This document shows positions 7,956-17,447 of a DNA stretch of 64,000 bases, one piece after another. How positions within the stretch are numbered: the stretch's first letter is position 1; each line of letters opens with the position of its first letter. The notes below the pieces were generated by a model, which did no database searches, was not told the origin of the DNA, and saw only the letters and a program-made list of their open reading frames with translations. Source of the DNA: Gammaproteobacteria bacterium (GTDB lineage: Bacteria; Pseudomonadota; Gammaproteobacteria; Pseudomonadales; Azotimanducaceae); the NCBI GenBank assembly GCA_009840545.1, contig VXNM01000014.1:245197-309196 (forward strand), written 5' to 3'. Position numbers and translations under genes: made by a program.

Positions 7956-8384
7956 ATGGCAATAAGACCCATCTTTGAAATTGTCGAAGATGCAAAGAAG
8001 GACATTGAGAATCTAGACTGCGAGGACTTGGAAAAAGAACTCCAAGGCGACGAGAAGCCATTGCTTGTCGATATTCGGGAGATTCAGGAGTATGTGGATC
8101 TAGGAACGATCCCCGATGCGGTTCATGCGCCTCGAGGAATGCTCGAATTCTGGGCGGACCCCAGTAGTCCTTACTTTAGAGGTAACTTCACGGAAGACCG
8201 CCGCATAGTCGTGTTTTGTGCAGCGGGTGGACGATCCGCTCTAGCTGTGAAGTCGCTAAAAGAAATGGGATTCAACAACGTCGCTCATCTGGAACCCGGC
8301 TTCAACGGTTGGGCTAAAGCCAAAAAGCCCATCCAAGAGACGGCTACTCGGTCACGCTGGATGCGAAAACTGCGAGGCTTGTAA
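7956..8384 (+). CDS. Rhodanese-like sulfurtransferase
   Basis: A single rhodanese domain of 142 residues. LLVDIRE (36-42) is the N-terminal signature, Cys88 sits in the active-site loop FCAAGGRSA (87-95), and the GFNGW ending is typical. A strong ribosome site (aaagaggag) precedes ATG 7956. Such proteins move sulfane sulfur or handle thiosulfate and persulfides in the cytoplasm. A basic C-terminal tail (ATRSRWMRKLRGL) follows the domain. It probably shares a transcript with the preceding dehydrogenase and converges on the MaoC-like gene. Confidence 0.85.
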   Translation: MAIRPIFEIVEDAKKDIENLDCEDLEKELQGDEKPLLVDIREIQEYVDLGTIPDAVHAPRGMLEFWADPSSPYFRGNFTEDRRIVVFCAAGGRSALAVKSLKEMGFNNVAHLEPGFNGWAKAKKPIQETATRSRWMRKLRGL

Positions 8385-8439
8385 GAAGCCACTCAAAAAT
8401 CTTCAAACTGCCCAGCCAGTGCAAAGTCCGGTTCACTGA

Positions 8440-9312
8440 TCAGGCAAACTCAAAGTAGGCATTAGACACAACAACCGAGTCGCCCACTTTGGCTTCGAAA
8501 ATTACTCTTGTGGAGCTTTCGTTCCACGCACGAATTTCCATCGTGTCGCCTGGATAGACCGGCGAAGAAAACCGAACCTTGATTCTTCGGAACCGACCCG
8601 AATCTCCATCGCACATTTCGTCTAAGAGTCGCTGTGCACAGTGTCCGAAAGTACATAGTCCGTGCAGAATTGGAGAATCGAAGCCCCCAAACTTTGCAGC
8701 TTCGGGGTCTATGTGCAATGAGTTGTAATCGCCGGACAAACGATAGGTATTGGCTTGGTTCTCCGCAATCTCCACCGATGTTACCGTGGTCGGATCGGTA
8801 TCAGGCACAACAATTTTTTGAGAGTACGTCTCTCCCGACCCTTCAAACGGTTCTATGTCTCCTAGTTGTTCGACGCCTCGGCGAAACGACCCATTTACCA
8901 TTCGAATGCAATCATTGCCGTCGCTGTCGGTGACAACGCTCTCGTACTCACAAAACCCGTTGCCCTTCCCTTTGGGATGAACTCCGATCAATCGAGACCT
9001 CACGCTGACACTGCCGCTGGTGGGAAGCGGCCAGAGCACTTCCAGGTAGCGTTCGGCATCAATATTCAAGGGTCCTGGAGAGTGAGGAATTAGGTTTGAA
9101 TCTACGGGGACACCAATTCCTCCCCACCGAATTGCAAAAGTGGGGAAAACTGAGAATCCTGGATGATTCTCGTAGACGTACCGCAAATCCGATATGCCAA
9201 TCCCGACGGCATACAACAAAACGTCACGCACGTTGTAGCTAATGGTTACAGAGTCTCCCCACGGACCTGGATCACCGCCAGGCAGTGCTGCTTTTGCGTC
9301 GTATTTGGCCAT
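8440..9312 (-). CDS. MaoC-like (R)-enoyl-CoA hydratase, double hot-dog
   Basis: The 290-residue protein has the two-hot-dog architecture of peroxisomal type-2 enoyl-CoA hydratases. The C-terminal half carries the hydratase-2 motif YRLSGDYNSLHIDP (190-203) with Asp195 and His200 as the catalytic pair, then SPILHGLCTFG (213-223). The N-terminal half (VSITISYN region and FAIRWGG) is the degenerate copy that shapes the acyl pocket. It is the third gene of a minus-strand set, 25 bp after the thiolase, and likely hydrates an enoyl-CoA whose product is cleaved by that thiolase. Bulky, branched or sterol-side-chain substrates are possible. Confidence 0.83.
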   Translation of the reverse strand: MAKYDAKAALPGGDPGPWGDSVTISYNVRDVLLYAVGIGISDLRYVYENHPGFSVFPTFAIRWGGIGVPVDSNLIPHSPGPLNIDAERYLEVLWPLPTSGSVSVRSRLIGVHPKGKGNGFCEYESVVTDSDGNDCIRMVNGSFRRGVEQLGDIEPFEGSGETYSQKIVVPDTDPTTVTSVEIAENQANTYRLSGDYNSLHIDPEAAKFGGFDSPILHGLCTFGHCAQRLLDEMCDGDSGRFRRIKVRFSSPVYPGDTMEIRAWNESSTRVIFEAKVGDSVVVSNAYFEFA

Positions 9313-9337
9313 GGTTGCTCCTCTAAATTAGTCCTTT

Positions 9338-10546
9338 CTAAGCTTCCAAGATCAAAGTGCCGGTAGTAGACAAAGTTCCACCCGTACCGTTCACAATGCA
9401 AGTTTGGGAGTCTGTTTGTTTCCCTTCAATGCCATTGACGCCATCTTCCGCGGTTTGGGACAGCTGTCTGTAAGCTTCAACCAAGAGCTGCATTCCATAC
9501 ATTCCTGAGTGATTGAACGACAACCCTCCTCCATTCGTGTTGATTGGAAGAGATCCTCCTGGAGCTGCAGTGCCTTCTTTCCACAAGGTGTGACCTCTTC
9601 CGCGCGGCGCAAGTCCGAGCATCTCGGCCGTAATTGCGGCCGTAATCGTGAAAGAGTCGTAAATCATCGCCATGTCCATGTCTTGCGGACCCATCGATGC
9701 CATCTCGTAAGCTGTTTTCGAAGATCGGGCTGCCGAAGTTGCCGTGAAATCCGCCATCTCCACCATATTCGAATGTCCCATTGACTCCCCGGCTCCAGCA
9801 ATCCACACAGGATTGGTTCTGAGCGACATTGCAATTTCCGGTCGAGCAACGATGACCGCGCCACCGTGGTCGCAAACCATACAACAGTGTGCAATCGTCA
9901 TCGGCCATGCGATCATCGGTCCGTTCTGAACCATTTCAACAGTAATCGGACCACCGTTGGGATCCGTTTCTTTGGAAAACATCACTGCACGTGGATTCAA
10001 GGTTGCCCATTGCCTTGTGACCACTGCTATGTGTGCGAAGTCTTCAGGAGTTGTTCCATAGGCATGCATATGTCGAACCATGGCATGTGCATACTGCGAT
10101 GGAGCACCAAATGTTCCGTATGCTGCCGTTGCCAATTCAGCTGGTGAAACTTCTCCTCGACCACCGCCTCCGCGACCTCCTCCGCCACGATACGATCGAC
10201 CTGCCTCGCCGTGGCTAACTAGTGCAATATCGATGATTCCCGAAGCAATAGCAGCAAGAGCATGGTGAACGTGAATCTGAAATGAGCAACCACCCACTGA
10301 GGTTGTGTCGATATAGCTTGGACGCAATCCAAGATGCTCTGCGAGCTCCGAGGACCATCCTGCAGAGAAAACTCCGTCTATATCAGAAATGGGAATACCG
10401 GTGTAATCCGACACGTTCTTGATTGCCTCGATGTGATGTTGCAATGACGTAATTCGAAGACCTCGTTCCGGTGTAAATCCGATCTCGTTCGATTCGGCGG
10501 CTCCGACGATTGCAGCGGCGCGAGATAGTTCGTGTGCTACTGGCAT
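9338..10546 (-). CDS. SCP2-type thiolase (acetyl-CoA acyltransferase-like)
   Basis: A 402-residue SCP2/SCPx-type thiolase. The nucleophile is probably Cys87 in TTSVGGCSFQ (81-90), the His loop is LSFNHSGMYG near residue 340, and the C-terminal NGTGGTLSTTGTLIL replaces the classical CxGGG(Q)G motif, as in other non-canonical SCP2 thiolases. An unusual Arg/Gly-rich loop (117-131, RSYRGGGGRGGGGRGE) follows the first core domain. Its start is 3 bp from the stop of the Zn-ribbon/OB-fold gene, and the two proteins commonly form one enzyme. Role: thiolytic cleavage or condensation of acyl-CoA, probably in beta-oxidation of branched substrates. Confidence 0.83.
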   Translation of the reverse strand: MPVAHELSRAAAIVGAAESNEIGFTPERGLRITSLQHHIEAIKNVSDYTGIPISDIDGVFSAGWSSELAEHLGLRPSYIDTTSVGGCSFQIHVHHALAAIASGIIDIALVSHGEAGRSYRGGGGRGGGGRGEVSPAELATAAYGTFGAPSQYAHAMVRHMHAYGTTPEDFAHIAVVTRQWATLNPRAVMFSKETDPNGGPITVEMVQNGPMIAWPMTIAHCCMVCDHGGAVIVARPEIAMSLRTNPVWIAGAGESMGHSNMVEMADFTATSAARSSKTAYEMASMGPQDMDMAMIYDSFTITAAITAEMLGLAPRGRGHTLWKEGTAAPGGSLPINTNGGGLSFNHSGMYGMQLLVEAYRQLSQTAEDGVNGIEGKQTDSQTCIVNGTGGTLSTTGTLILEA

Positions 10547-10549
10547 TGA

Positions 10550-10966
10550 CTATTCCTCCACTACTCGCCAAAACGGAATGTATGTTTCGTCGTCGACTTT
10601 CTCAAACTCGACTCGTACTTTGCATCCAATCTGAATTTCGTCTGGCTTCGAAGCATCAACTCCCCTTAGAACAGTCATCATCCTGTCACCTTCCGCAAGG
10701 TCGATAAAGCCTGTGACGTAGGGAGCTTCCTCTCCCCATCCACCAAATGCCCGATGCTGCACGGCATAGGTATACAGTCGTCCTTCTCCACTTGCCTCGT
10801 CCCATCGCAAATTCATCGAATGGCAATAGGGACAAATCAGTCTCGGATACCAGTGAACTCGGCCGCAATCGTTGCAACGGGGAACCATGAGCTTGCCCTG
10901 CTTCGCGCCCTCCCAGAACGGCTCATGATGCTGTCCCTTTCTTGGAACTGGTTTGTTGTAAGCCAC
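10550..10966 (-). CDS. Zn-ribbon OB-fold (DUF35) acyl-CoA-binding partner of the thiolase
   Basis: The protein has an N-terminal rubredoxin-like zinc ribbon (CNDCG...CPYC) followed by an OB-fold with YVTGFIDLAEGDRMM and a final VEFEKVDDETYIPFW strand, the DUF35 pattern. These proteins bind SCP2-type thiolases, and the thiolase gene starts right after the stop. I place the start at GTG 10966, since a strong gaggagg site lies 7 bp upstream of it; an ATG at 10990 lies before that site. It is first in the DUF35-thiolase-MaoC operon. Confidence 0.82.
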   Translation of the reverse strand: MAYNKPVPRKGQHHEPFWEGAKQGKLMVPRCNDCGRVHWYPRLICPYCHSMNLRWDEASGEGRLYTYAVQHRAFGGWGEEAPYVTGFIDLAEGDRMMTVLRGVDASKPDEIQIGCKVRVEFEKVDDETYIPFWRVVEE

Positions 10967-11222
10967 TGACAACCCTCCTCCACTATGCAAAAATCGATGA
11001 AATTTCTGATGTCGCTTAAATTTTACAGAAGGTCTTTATGCGCGATAGATTGCGGGTTTGGTTCACGAGTAACCAACTTCATCCCAATCTACAAGTCAAT
11101 CGCTGTGAAGCACATTCCCACTCTGAAAGCCCTAAGTGGACTCTCACAACTCACCAAGTAAAGCTTTTGTTAGAGAGACCACGTGCCTTCGGACGGGAAA
11201 AACGATGTCTTCGGGATACGAT

Positions 11223-12320
11223 ATGAGAATGAAACTTATGCGGAAAGCAGTTGCCATCTCCGTCTGGACTCTTTGCGTCTGCGTGGCGGACCTTGTGACG
11301 GGACAGGAAACCCTAACTGTTGTTGGGTGGGGAGGAGCTGCTGCAAAGGCGCAATCTGAAGGCTATCACAAGTCGTTCACTGAAGAAACCGGAATTCAGA
11401 TCAGGTTTGAAGACTACAACGGCGGTTTGGCTCAAATTCGCGCACAGGTCGATGTGGGCGCAGTACATTGGGATGTTGTCGATGTCGAAAGCGCATCCCT
11501 GCATGTCGGATGTGATGAAGGCATATTTGAAGATCTTTCTGATCTGGAACTTCCTCCTGCCCCTGATGGAACGTCTGCAAAGGAAGACTTTTTTGAAGGA
11601 ATGATTACCGACTGTGGCATTGGAGCTTTTGTTTGGGCAACAGTGTTGGTTTACAACTCTGACAGATTCGAAGGGGATGAGCCTAGCAAGATTGAAGACT
11701 TATTTGACCTCGACAAATTCCCTGGAAGAAGAGGATTGAGACGCTATCCAATAGGAAACCTAGAGTTGGCACTCGTCTCAGACGGAGTTCCAATTCATCA
11801 GGTTTACGAGGTTCTTTCGACGGAAGAAGGATTACAAAGAGCTTTTCGCAAACTCGACACCATCAAAGACCATGTGGTTTGGTGGGAGGCAGGAGCTCAA
11901 GCGCCGCAGTTGCTTGCTGACGGAGAGGTAGTCATGACGACTGCTTGGAACGGAAGAATATTCAATGCTCAAATAGTGGAAAAACAGCCCTTTGTGATCA
12001 TTTGGGATAGCCATCTTCGAGATTACGATGCTTTTGCTATTGTGGCTGGATCCCCCAACCTTGAGAACGCTAGGAAATTCGTCGCACATGCGACCAGCAC
12101 TCGAGGGATGGTGGGGTTCGCTAACCATATTCCCTATGCTCCTCTGAGGCATTCGGGCTTTCCGCTCATTGGAAAACATGCGGCTACCGGCGTTGACATG
12201 CGTCCACACATGCCAACAGCACTTGAGAACAGCAAGAATTTTTTGTGGAGCAACGTCGAGTGGTGGAGTGAGCGAGAAGACGATCTCACCGAAAGATTCA
12301 ACGCCTGGCTAGCCCGTTAG
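11223..12320 (+). CDS. ABC transporter periplasmic binding protein, PotD-like (copy 1)
   Basis: An extracellular solute-binding protein of the polyamine (PotD/SBP_bac) type. A signal peptide runs from ATG 11223 (MRMKLMRK, hydrophobic VAISVWTLCVCV) and mature ETLTVVGWGG follows. The frame is open to 11136, but ATG 11223 gives a proper signal peptide. The central AGAQAPQLLADGEVVM and WNGRIFNAQ are the conserved ligand-domain segments. By eye it is about 70-75% identical to the second binding protein at 13659. An ABC ATPase and two permeases lie downstream. The ligand may be spermidine, putrescine or another cationic amine, judged from the family only. Confidence 0.82.
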   Translation: MRMKLMRKAVAISVWTLCVCVADLVTGQETLTVVGWGGAAAKAQSEGYHKSFTEETGIQIRFEDYNGGLAQIRAQVDVGAVHWDVVDVESASLHVGCDEGIFEDLSDLELPPAPDGTSAKEDFFEGMITDCGIGAFVWATVLVYNSDRFEGDEPSKIEDLFDLDKFPGRRGLRRYPIGNLELALVSDGVPIHQVYEVLSTEEGLQRAFRKLDTIKDHVVWWEAGAQAPQLLADGEVVMTTAWNGRIFNAQIVEKQPFVIIWDSHLRDYDAFAIVAGSPNLENARKFVAHATSTRGMVGFANHIPYAPLRHSGFPLIGKHAATGVDMRPHMPTALENSKNFLWSNVEWWSEREDDLTERFNAWLAR

Positions 12321-12347
12321 TTGGAGCATCATCGGTTGCTGGGTCCT

Positions 12348-12378
12348 TTGTACGGTTAAAGGATATGCGTCCTATAAT
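12348..12378 (+). promoter_or_regulatory. Possible sigma-70 promoter ahead of the importer ATPase
   Basis: A consensus -10 box tataat at 12373-12378 is preceded by a weak -35 ttgtac at 12348-12353 with a 19-bp spacer. It lies in the 229-bp gap between the first binding-protein gene and the ATPase gene. It could drive the ATPase and downstream genes separately from the first binding protein. Confidence 0.3.
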
Positions 12379-12549
12379 GAGCCTCTTCAACCGGCAAGTT
12401 CATGAAATTGCAGTCCCTGCGATTGACGAATTCAGACGTTCTGCTCGCACCAGCTCTCCAAAATTCTGATCTGACTCTTCGAGTCTCGAGATTGTTGCTA
12501 ACAGTTTCACCAGATCACTCTTGTAGCTCAGACAAAAGAGAGATTTAGG

Positions 12550-13662
12550 ATGGGCAACGGCGGCGGCACACACATAGCTTTCGAGCATGTAACTAAATCC
12601 TACGACGGTACAACGCAGGTAGTTAAGGATCTTTGCCTGGAAATCGAACGAGGCGAATTTCTCACGCTTCTTGGGCCCTCAGGATCGGGAAAGACGACCT
12701 GTCTAATGATGTTGGCCGGATTTGAGACGATTTCGTCCGGAAACATCTCGATCGATGGACAAGCAGTTCACACAATCGTGCCTCACAAACGCGGTATTGG
12801 CATGGTCTTTCAGAACTATGCGCTGTTTCCCCATTTAAGCGTAGGACGCAATCTTTCGTTTCCGTTGGAAGTTCGAGGAATCAGTTCATCAGAACGAGCC
12901 GATCGAGTGAAAAAGGCATTGGAACTAGTACAGCTCGAAGGATTCGAAGACAGAAAGCCAGCCAACCTCTCTGGAGGCCAGCAGCAGCGTGTAGCCATTG
13001 CTCGAGCTCTTGTGTTCGAACCGGAAATCGTGCTCATGGACGAACCTTTAGGTGCACTAGATCGTCGCTTGCGAGAAGAGATGCAGTACGAAATCCGTCG
13101 AATTCACCAGCAATTGGGAGTGACCATGGTTTACGTGACCCACGACCAGCAAGAAGCCATGGTACTTTCCGACCGAGTTGCAGTGTTTCGCGACGGATCC
13201 ATCGAGCAGATAGCGCCTCCAGAAACGCTTTACGAGGAACCAAACCGTGTCTTCGTTTCGTCGTTTATTGGAGACAACAACGTCCTCTACGGCAAGGTGG
13301 AAGAAATCCGTCCCGGAGATCTTTGCAACGTCGCAGTTGGTTCAGAAGACCACGTTCAAGCTCTGATCATTGAAGACACCCAACCGGGCGACTCGGTGTG
13401 GGTTGCGGTTCGTCCTGAACGGGTTGCAATTGCAAGAGAAGAAAAACAATACTCAAACCAGTTTGAAGCTATCGTGAAGGACATTGTTTTCATGGGCGAC
13501 CATCTGCGTCTGAACCTTGAAACATGTGGTCAGAGAGACTTCATAGTAAAGATCCCAAACATCGTTGGGCACGGTGCGGTTTTGCCTGGAGATCGGATTC
13601 AGATCGGATGGGCAGCACTGGACTGCCGTGCGCTTCCTATGGATAAGGAGAAAGAAAATTGA
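12550..13662 (+). CDS. ABC transporter ATPase, PotA-like
   Basis: The 370-residue ATPase has Walker [10 protein letters not shown] (42-50), a Q-loop [10 protein letters not shown] (85-94), signature LSGGQ (140-144), Walker [13 protein letters not shown] and H-loop VTHDQQEA. The C-terminal third is a TOBE domain ([12 protein letters not shown] and [10 protein letters not shown]). Length and layout fit PotA/FbpC-type importers that power the two downstream permeases. Its stop overlaps the TTG start of the second binding-protein gene by 4 bp, so the two are translationally coupled. Confidence 0.9.
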   Translation: MGNGGGTHIAFEHVTKSYDGTTQVVKDLCLEIERGEFLTLLGPSGSGKTTCLMMLAGFETISSGNISIDGQAVHTIVPHKRGIGMVFQNYALFPHLSVGRNLSFPLEVRGISSSERADRVKKALELVQLEGFEDRKPANLSGGQQQRVAIARALVFEPEIVLMDEPLGALDRRLREEMQYEIRRIHQQLGVTMVYVTHDQQEAMVLSDRVAVFRDGSIEQIAPPETLYEEPNRVFVSSFIGDNNVLYGKVEEIRPGDLCNVAVGSEDHVQALIIEDTQPGDSVWVAVRPERVAIAREEKQYSNQFEAIVKDIVFMGDHLRLNLETCGQRDFIVKIPNIVGHGAVLPGDRIQIGWAALDCRALPMDKEKEN

Positions 13663-14750
13663 AAAGCAAGTACCTGTACAAGACTAGCATCGCACTTGCC
13701 ATGGCTGTCGTTTGGACAACTGGGACAAGTGCAGAGGAGACTCTAACGGTAGTTTCCTTCGGAGGATCCTACGCCAAGGCTTGTGTCGACGGCTACCACA
13801 AGTCCTTCGAGGAAGAAACCGGAATCAAGATCAAACTTGAGGACTACAACGGCGGACTAGCGCAGGTACGGGCTCAGGTCGATGCCGGAGCTGTCCACTG
13901 GGACGTTTTGGATACCGAAAGTGCTCCTCTAATGATCGGTTGTGACGAAGGAGTGTTTGAGGAGGTCTCGGACCTCGAACTTCCACCTGCGCCGGATGGA
14001 ACTCCCGCCGCCGATGACTTCTTCGACGGAATGCTTTTCGATTGCGGTGTCGGAACCTTGGTGTATGCAACCGTCATGGTGTACAACTCTGAAAATGTGG
14101 ACGGTGAACCTCCTTCAACGGTCAAAGACTTCTTCGATCTCGAGAAATTCCCGGGTAGACGTGGAATGCGACGTTCACCATCTGGAAATCTCGCATGGGC
14201 TCTCATGGCTGATGGCGTTCCATCGGATCGAATTTATGAAGAGCTATCGACTGAAAAGGGATTGCAACGCGCTTTTCGCAAACTGGACACTATCAAGGAA
14301 CATGTGATTTGGTGGGAAACAGGTGCTCAAGCACCTCAATTGCTGGCAGACGGTGAAGTCTTTATGACCACGGCATGGAACGGGAGGATTTTCAATGCAC
14401 AAGTCCTGGAAAATCAACCATTTGTCATCATTTGGGACGGACATATCCGAGACTATGGAGCTTTAGCTATCGTAGCCGGTGCCCCAAATCTCGAAAACGC
14501 CAAGAAGTTTCTTCAGCACGCAACGAGCACTCGAGGAATGGTTGGAGTAGCCAACCATATCTCCTATGCGCCAGTTCGGCACTCTGGACTCCCACTAGTA
14601 GGAAAGCACGCCACTACAGGTGTCGACATGAAACCCCACATGCCTACCTTTCCCGCCAATTCAAAGAACTTTCTTTGGTATGACATTGAATTCTGGACCG
14701 ACAGAGAGGATGAATTAATCGAAAGATTCAATTCGTGGCTTTCTCGTTAG
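13659..14750 (+). CDS. ABC transporter periplasmic binding protein, PotD-like (copy 2)
   Basis: A 363-residue paralogue of the binding protein at 11223, about 70-75% identical by eye along its whole length. The TTG start at 13659 overlaps the ATPase stop (TTGA) and has a good site aaggag upstream. A signal peptide (SIALAMAVVWTTGTSA) precedes mature EETLTVVSFGG. Conserved blocks include EDYNGGLAQVRAQVDAGAVH and WNGRIFNAQ. The gene lies inside the operon between the ATPase and permease genes. Two binding proteins sharing one permease could widen the ligand range or reflect a recent duplication. Confidence 0.85.
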   Translation: MKSKYLYKTSIALAMAVVWTTGTSAEETLTVVSFGGSYAKACVDGYHKSFEEETGIKIKLEDYNGGLAQVRAQVDAGAVHWDVLDTESAPLMIGCDEGVFEEVSDLELPPAPDGTPAADDFFDGMLFDCGVGTLVYATVMVYNSENVDGEPPSTVKDFFDLEKFPGRRGMRRSPSGNLAWALMADGVPSDRIYEELSTEKGLQRAFRKLDTIKEHVIWWETGAQAPQLLADGEVFMTTAWNGRIFNAQVLENQPFVIIWDGHIRDYGALAIVAGAPNLENAKKFLQHATSTRGMVGVANHISYAPVRHSGLPLVGKHATTGVDMKPHMPTFPANSKNFLWYDIEFWTDREDELIERFNSWLSR

Positions 14751-14808
14751 TCATAACGAGACGGCAACGAACTAAACCCAACATACGTCGTACAAGACGG
14801 ACAGACCT

Positions 14809-16011
14809 GTGACGGACAAACGGAGTGGTGTCCAGCGTTTGATCGTTCCGGTTGGATTGGTCCTGCCTCTCATTGCATTCATTCTTGTGACGTTTGTCAT
14901 TCCGCTGGGTTCGATGGTGATCCAAAGTGTGCACGATCCCGAAGTGGCTGAAGTTCTACCAAATACTCTCAATCTACTAAGTGAGTGGGACGGCACATCT
15001 GTCCCGTCCGAAGAGGTGTTTGAGTCCATGGCGCAAGAGCTAGTACTTTCACGTGAATCCCGAACTACGGGAAAAGTTGCAACGCGAGTGAACCGTATTG
15101 CTAGCGGCACACGGAGCGTTTTCGGAAAGACGGCCAGACGTCTGGAAAGGATTGAGACAACTGAATTGCGATCCGCAATGATCGACATCGACGATCGTTG
15201 GAAAGATGTTGAACTGTGGATTGCGATTCGAGAAGCTGGCAGAGAGTACACGGTGAAGCACTACCTCCACGCCGTCGATCTCGAACGAGAACTCGATGGT
15301 GGCATCCACCCCGTAAGCGAGGACCAGAGAATCTACAACACCTTGTACTTGCGAACTCTCTTTGTCAGTCTAGCCGTTACGTTCTTTTGCTTTCTGATTG
15401 GCTATCCAATTGCCTATGCCATTGCAAATGTGTCCGATTCAATGGCAAAGATTCTCCTCCTGATCGTTCTGATTCCCTTTTGGACTTCTCTACTTGTACG
15501 CACGACCTCCTGGCTTGTTCTCTTGCAAAATCAAGGAGTTGTGAATGACATATTGGTATGGCTCGGACTAGTAAACGACTCGGACCGTCTGGCTCTAATA
15601 CATAACATGACGGGAACATTGGTTGCGATGACACATGTCTTGCTGCCATTCATGATTTTGCCTCTCTATGCCGTCATGAGAGCCATTCCGACCGACTACA
15701 TGAAAGCAGCAGCTTCGTTAGGAGCAAATCCTGCCCAATCGTTCGTGCGGGTCTACTTTCCGCAATCGCTTCCTGGAATTTCCGCGGGATGTCTACTTGT
15801 GTTCATCTTGTCGCTGGGTTACTACATCACGCCAGCACTTGTCGGAGGTACAAAAGGACAGCTCATTTCCAACATGATCGCCTATCACATCCAATCCTCA
15901 CTCAATTGGGGATTGGCGGCGGCAATTTCGGTGATATTGCTTACGGGCGTGTTCATCTGTTATTTCATTTTTGATAAATGGGTGGGCGTGGACAAACTGA
16001 GGCTAAGTTGA
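14809..16011 (+). CDS. ABC transporter permease, PotB-like, with long periplasmic insertion
   Basis: A 400-residue inner-membrane permease. The first membrane helix (about 11-33) is followed by a roughly 130-residue periplasmic insertion containing charged helices, then five further helices. The EAA loop that docks the ATPase is AAASLGANPAQSFVRVYFPQ (about 300-320). Compared with classical PotB (about 285 residues) the extra length is all in the periplasmic loop. The start is GTG 14809. Its TGA stop shares one base with the ATG of the next permease (TGATG), so they are coupled. Confidence 0.87.
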   Translation: MTDKRSGVQRLIVPVGLVLPLIAFILVTFVIPLGSMVIQSVHDPEVAEVLPNTLNLLSEWDGTSVPSEEVFESMAQELVLSRESRTTGKVATRVNRIASGTRSVFGKTARRLERIETTELRSAMIDIDDRWKDVELWIAIREAGREYTVKHYLHAVDLERELDGGIHPVSEDQRIYNTLYLRTLFVSLAVTFFCFLIGYPIAYAIANVSDSMAKILLLIVLIPFWTSLLVRTTSWLVLLQNQGVVNDILVWLGLVNDSDRLALIHNMTGTLVAMTHVLLPFMILPLYAVMRAIPTDYMKAAASLGANPAQSFVRVYFPQSLPGISAGCLLVFILSLGYYITPALVGGTKGQLISNMIAYHIQSSLNWGLAAAISVILLTGVFICYFIFDKWVGVDKLRLS

Positions 16012-16847
16012 TGGACAACTTCGGTTGGAAAGTTGTCAGAGGGGTGTTCGTAGCTGTAGTAGTTCTGGGGCTATGTTTTCTGGTACTTCCCTTGCTTGTC
16101 ATAGTTCCGTTGAGCTTTAACGCGGAGCCTTACTTCACGTTTACGGAAGGAATGCTCCGTCTGGATGGCGAAGCGTATTCGCTCCGATGGTATCGTTCGA
16201 TCCTCGAGAATCCCGAGTGGAGCAAAGCGATCGGAAACAGCTTCATAATCGGAGTTTTCGCAACCTTGGTCGCGACAGTCTTGGGAACTCTAGCGGCCTT
16301 AGGTTTGAACAATCCAAGGTTACCATTCCGCCAGGCGATATCTGCGCTCTTAATCTCTCCAATGGTCACTCCCGTGATCATTGTGGCCGTTGGAGTGTTC
16401 TTCTTCTATTCCTCGATGGGATTGGCCCAGACGCACCTCGGTTTAATTCTTGCTCATGCAATGCTTGGTGCCCCGTTTGTCGTGATTACCGTGACTGCTA
16501 CTTTGGCAGGATTTGATCAAACACTCATGAGAGCGGCGACGAGTCTCGGCGCAGGTCCGTTGACTGCCTTCACGAGGATTCAATTGCCTCTTATTTCACC
16601 AGGCGTTCTTACAGGAGCTCTATTTGCATTCATTGCTTCCTTTGACGAAGTGGTAGTCGTGCTTTTCCTTGGCGGTGTAGATCAACGGACGATTCCCAGA
16701 CAGATGTGGTCTGGGATTCGTGAGGAAATCAGCCCGACTATCCTGGCCATCGCAACACTACTCATTGTCTTCGCCATCCTACTTCTTCTCGCTGTGGAAC
16801 TGCTGCAGCGTAGGAACAAACTCTCGGCAGAGACCTCAGTGAAGTAG
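16011..16847 (+). CDS. ABC transporter permease, PotC-like
   Basis: The second importer permease has 278 residues from ATG 16011, which overlaps the previous TGA by one base. An upstream in-frame ATG at 15978 lies within the previous gene and is less likely. It has six hydrophobic helices and the EAA loop AATSLGAGPLTAFTRIQLPL in the C-terminal half, as in PotC. It pairs with the preceding permease to form the channel of the PotA-like ATPase. Confidence 0.88.
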   Translation: MDNFGWKVVRGVFVAVVVLGLCFLVLPLLVIVPLSFNAEPYFTFTEGMLRLDGEAYSLRWYRSILENPEWSKAIGNSFIIGVFATLVATVLGTLAALGLNNPRLPFRQAISALLISPMVTPVIIVAVGVFFFYSSMGLAQTHLGLILAHAMLGAPFVVITVTATLAGFDQTLMRAATSLGAGPLTAFTRIQLPLISPGVLTGALFAFIASFDEVVVVLFLGGVDQRTIPRQMWSGIREEISPTILAIATLLIVFAILLLLAVELLQRRNKLSAETSVK

Positions 16848-16916
16848 TTCACCCTCTGTCAAGTACTGCCTGCTGTAGCTATACTTCTCAGAACTCATCG
16901 GGTCTCGGGAGAGTGC

Positions 16917-17375
16917 ATGAAATTGATCAAGTTCTGTCTTGCAATTGCATTCATTGTGGCAGCGGTATCCTTGAATTCCGATTCCGACGAGAGCAAACAA
17001 GAAGCCGAGACGGTTAGCTTTGAACTAAAGATTTCCAATATTGAAGAAACCGAAGGCAAGATCATCATGGGTATCTTTGCTGACGAGAAAGCGTGGAAAG
17101 ACTTGGATGCAACTCATAGCCTCGAGGCGGAACCTTCAACTGAAGGCTCATCCGCCGCGATTGAACTTGAACCTGGTGAGTATGCGGCATCGGCATTCCA
17201 GGACCTCAACGACGATGGTGAATTCAATCGGAAAGGAATGATGCGCTTACCGGGCGAGCCATATGGGTTCTCCAACAATGCTCGTCCTCGAATCGGAGTA
17301 CCCGGATGGAAACGCGTCAAATTCACGGTCGACGAGAATTCGACCGAGCACACAATCAAGCTCGTGCAACCCTAG
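16917..17375 (+). CDS. DUF2141 secreted protein
   Basis: A 152-residue exported protein. A short signal peptide (LIKFCLAIAFIVAAVSL) leads to a single DUF2141 domain with the family's hallmarks: EPGEYAASAFQDLNDDGEFN, a GEPYGFSNNARP motif and GVPGWKRVKF. The Asp/Asn-rich DLNDDGEFN loop resembles a calcium-binding turn. The function of the family is not established; members are often found in periplasm or on the cell surface. It stands alone between the importer operon and the symporter gene. Confidence 0.82.
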   Translation: MKLIKFCLAIAFIVAAVSLNSDSDESKQEAETVSFELKISNIEETEGKIIMGIFADEKAWKDLDATHSLEAEPSTEGSSAAIELEPGEYAASAFQDLNDDGEFNRKGMMRLPGEPYGFSNNARPRIGVPGWKRVKFTVDENSTEHTIKLVQP

Positions 17376-17447
17376 CTCACTTGAGCACAGTCGTGAACGG
17401 AGCTGAATTCAGTCCATTGGATCCGAACTAGAAGTGGAGGCACCAGT

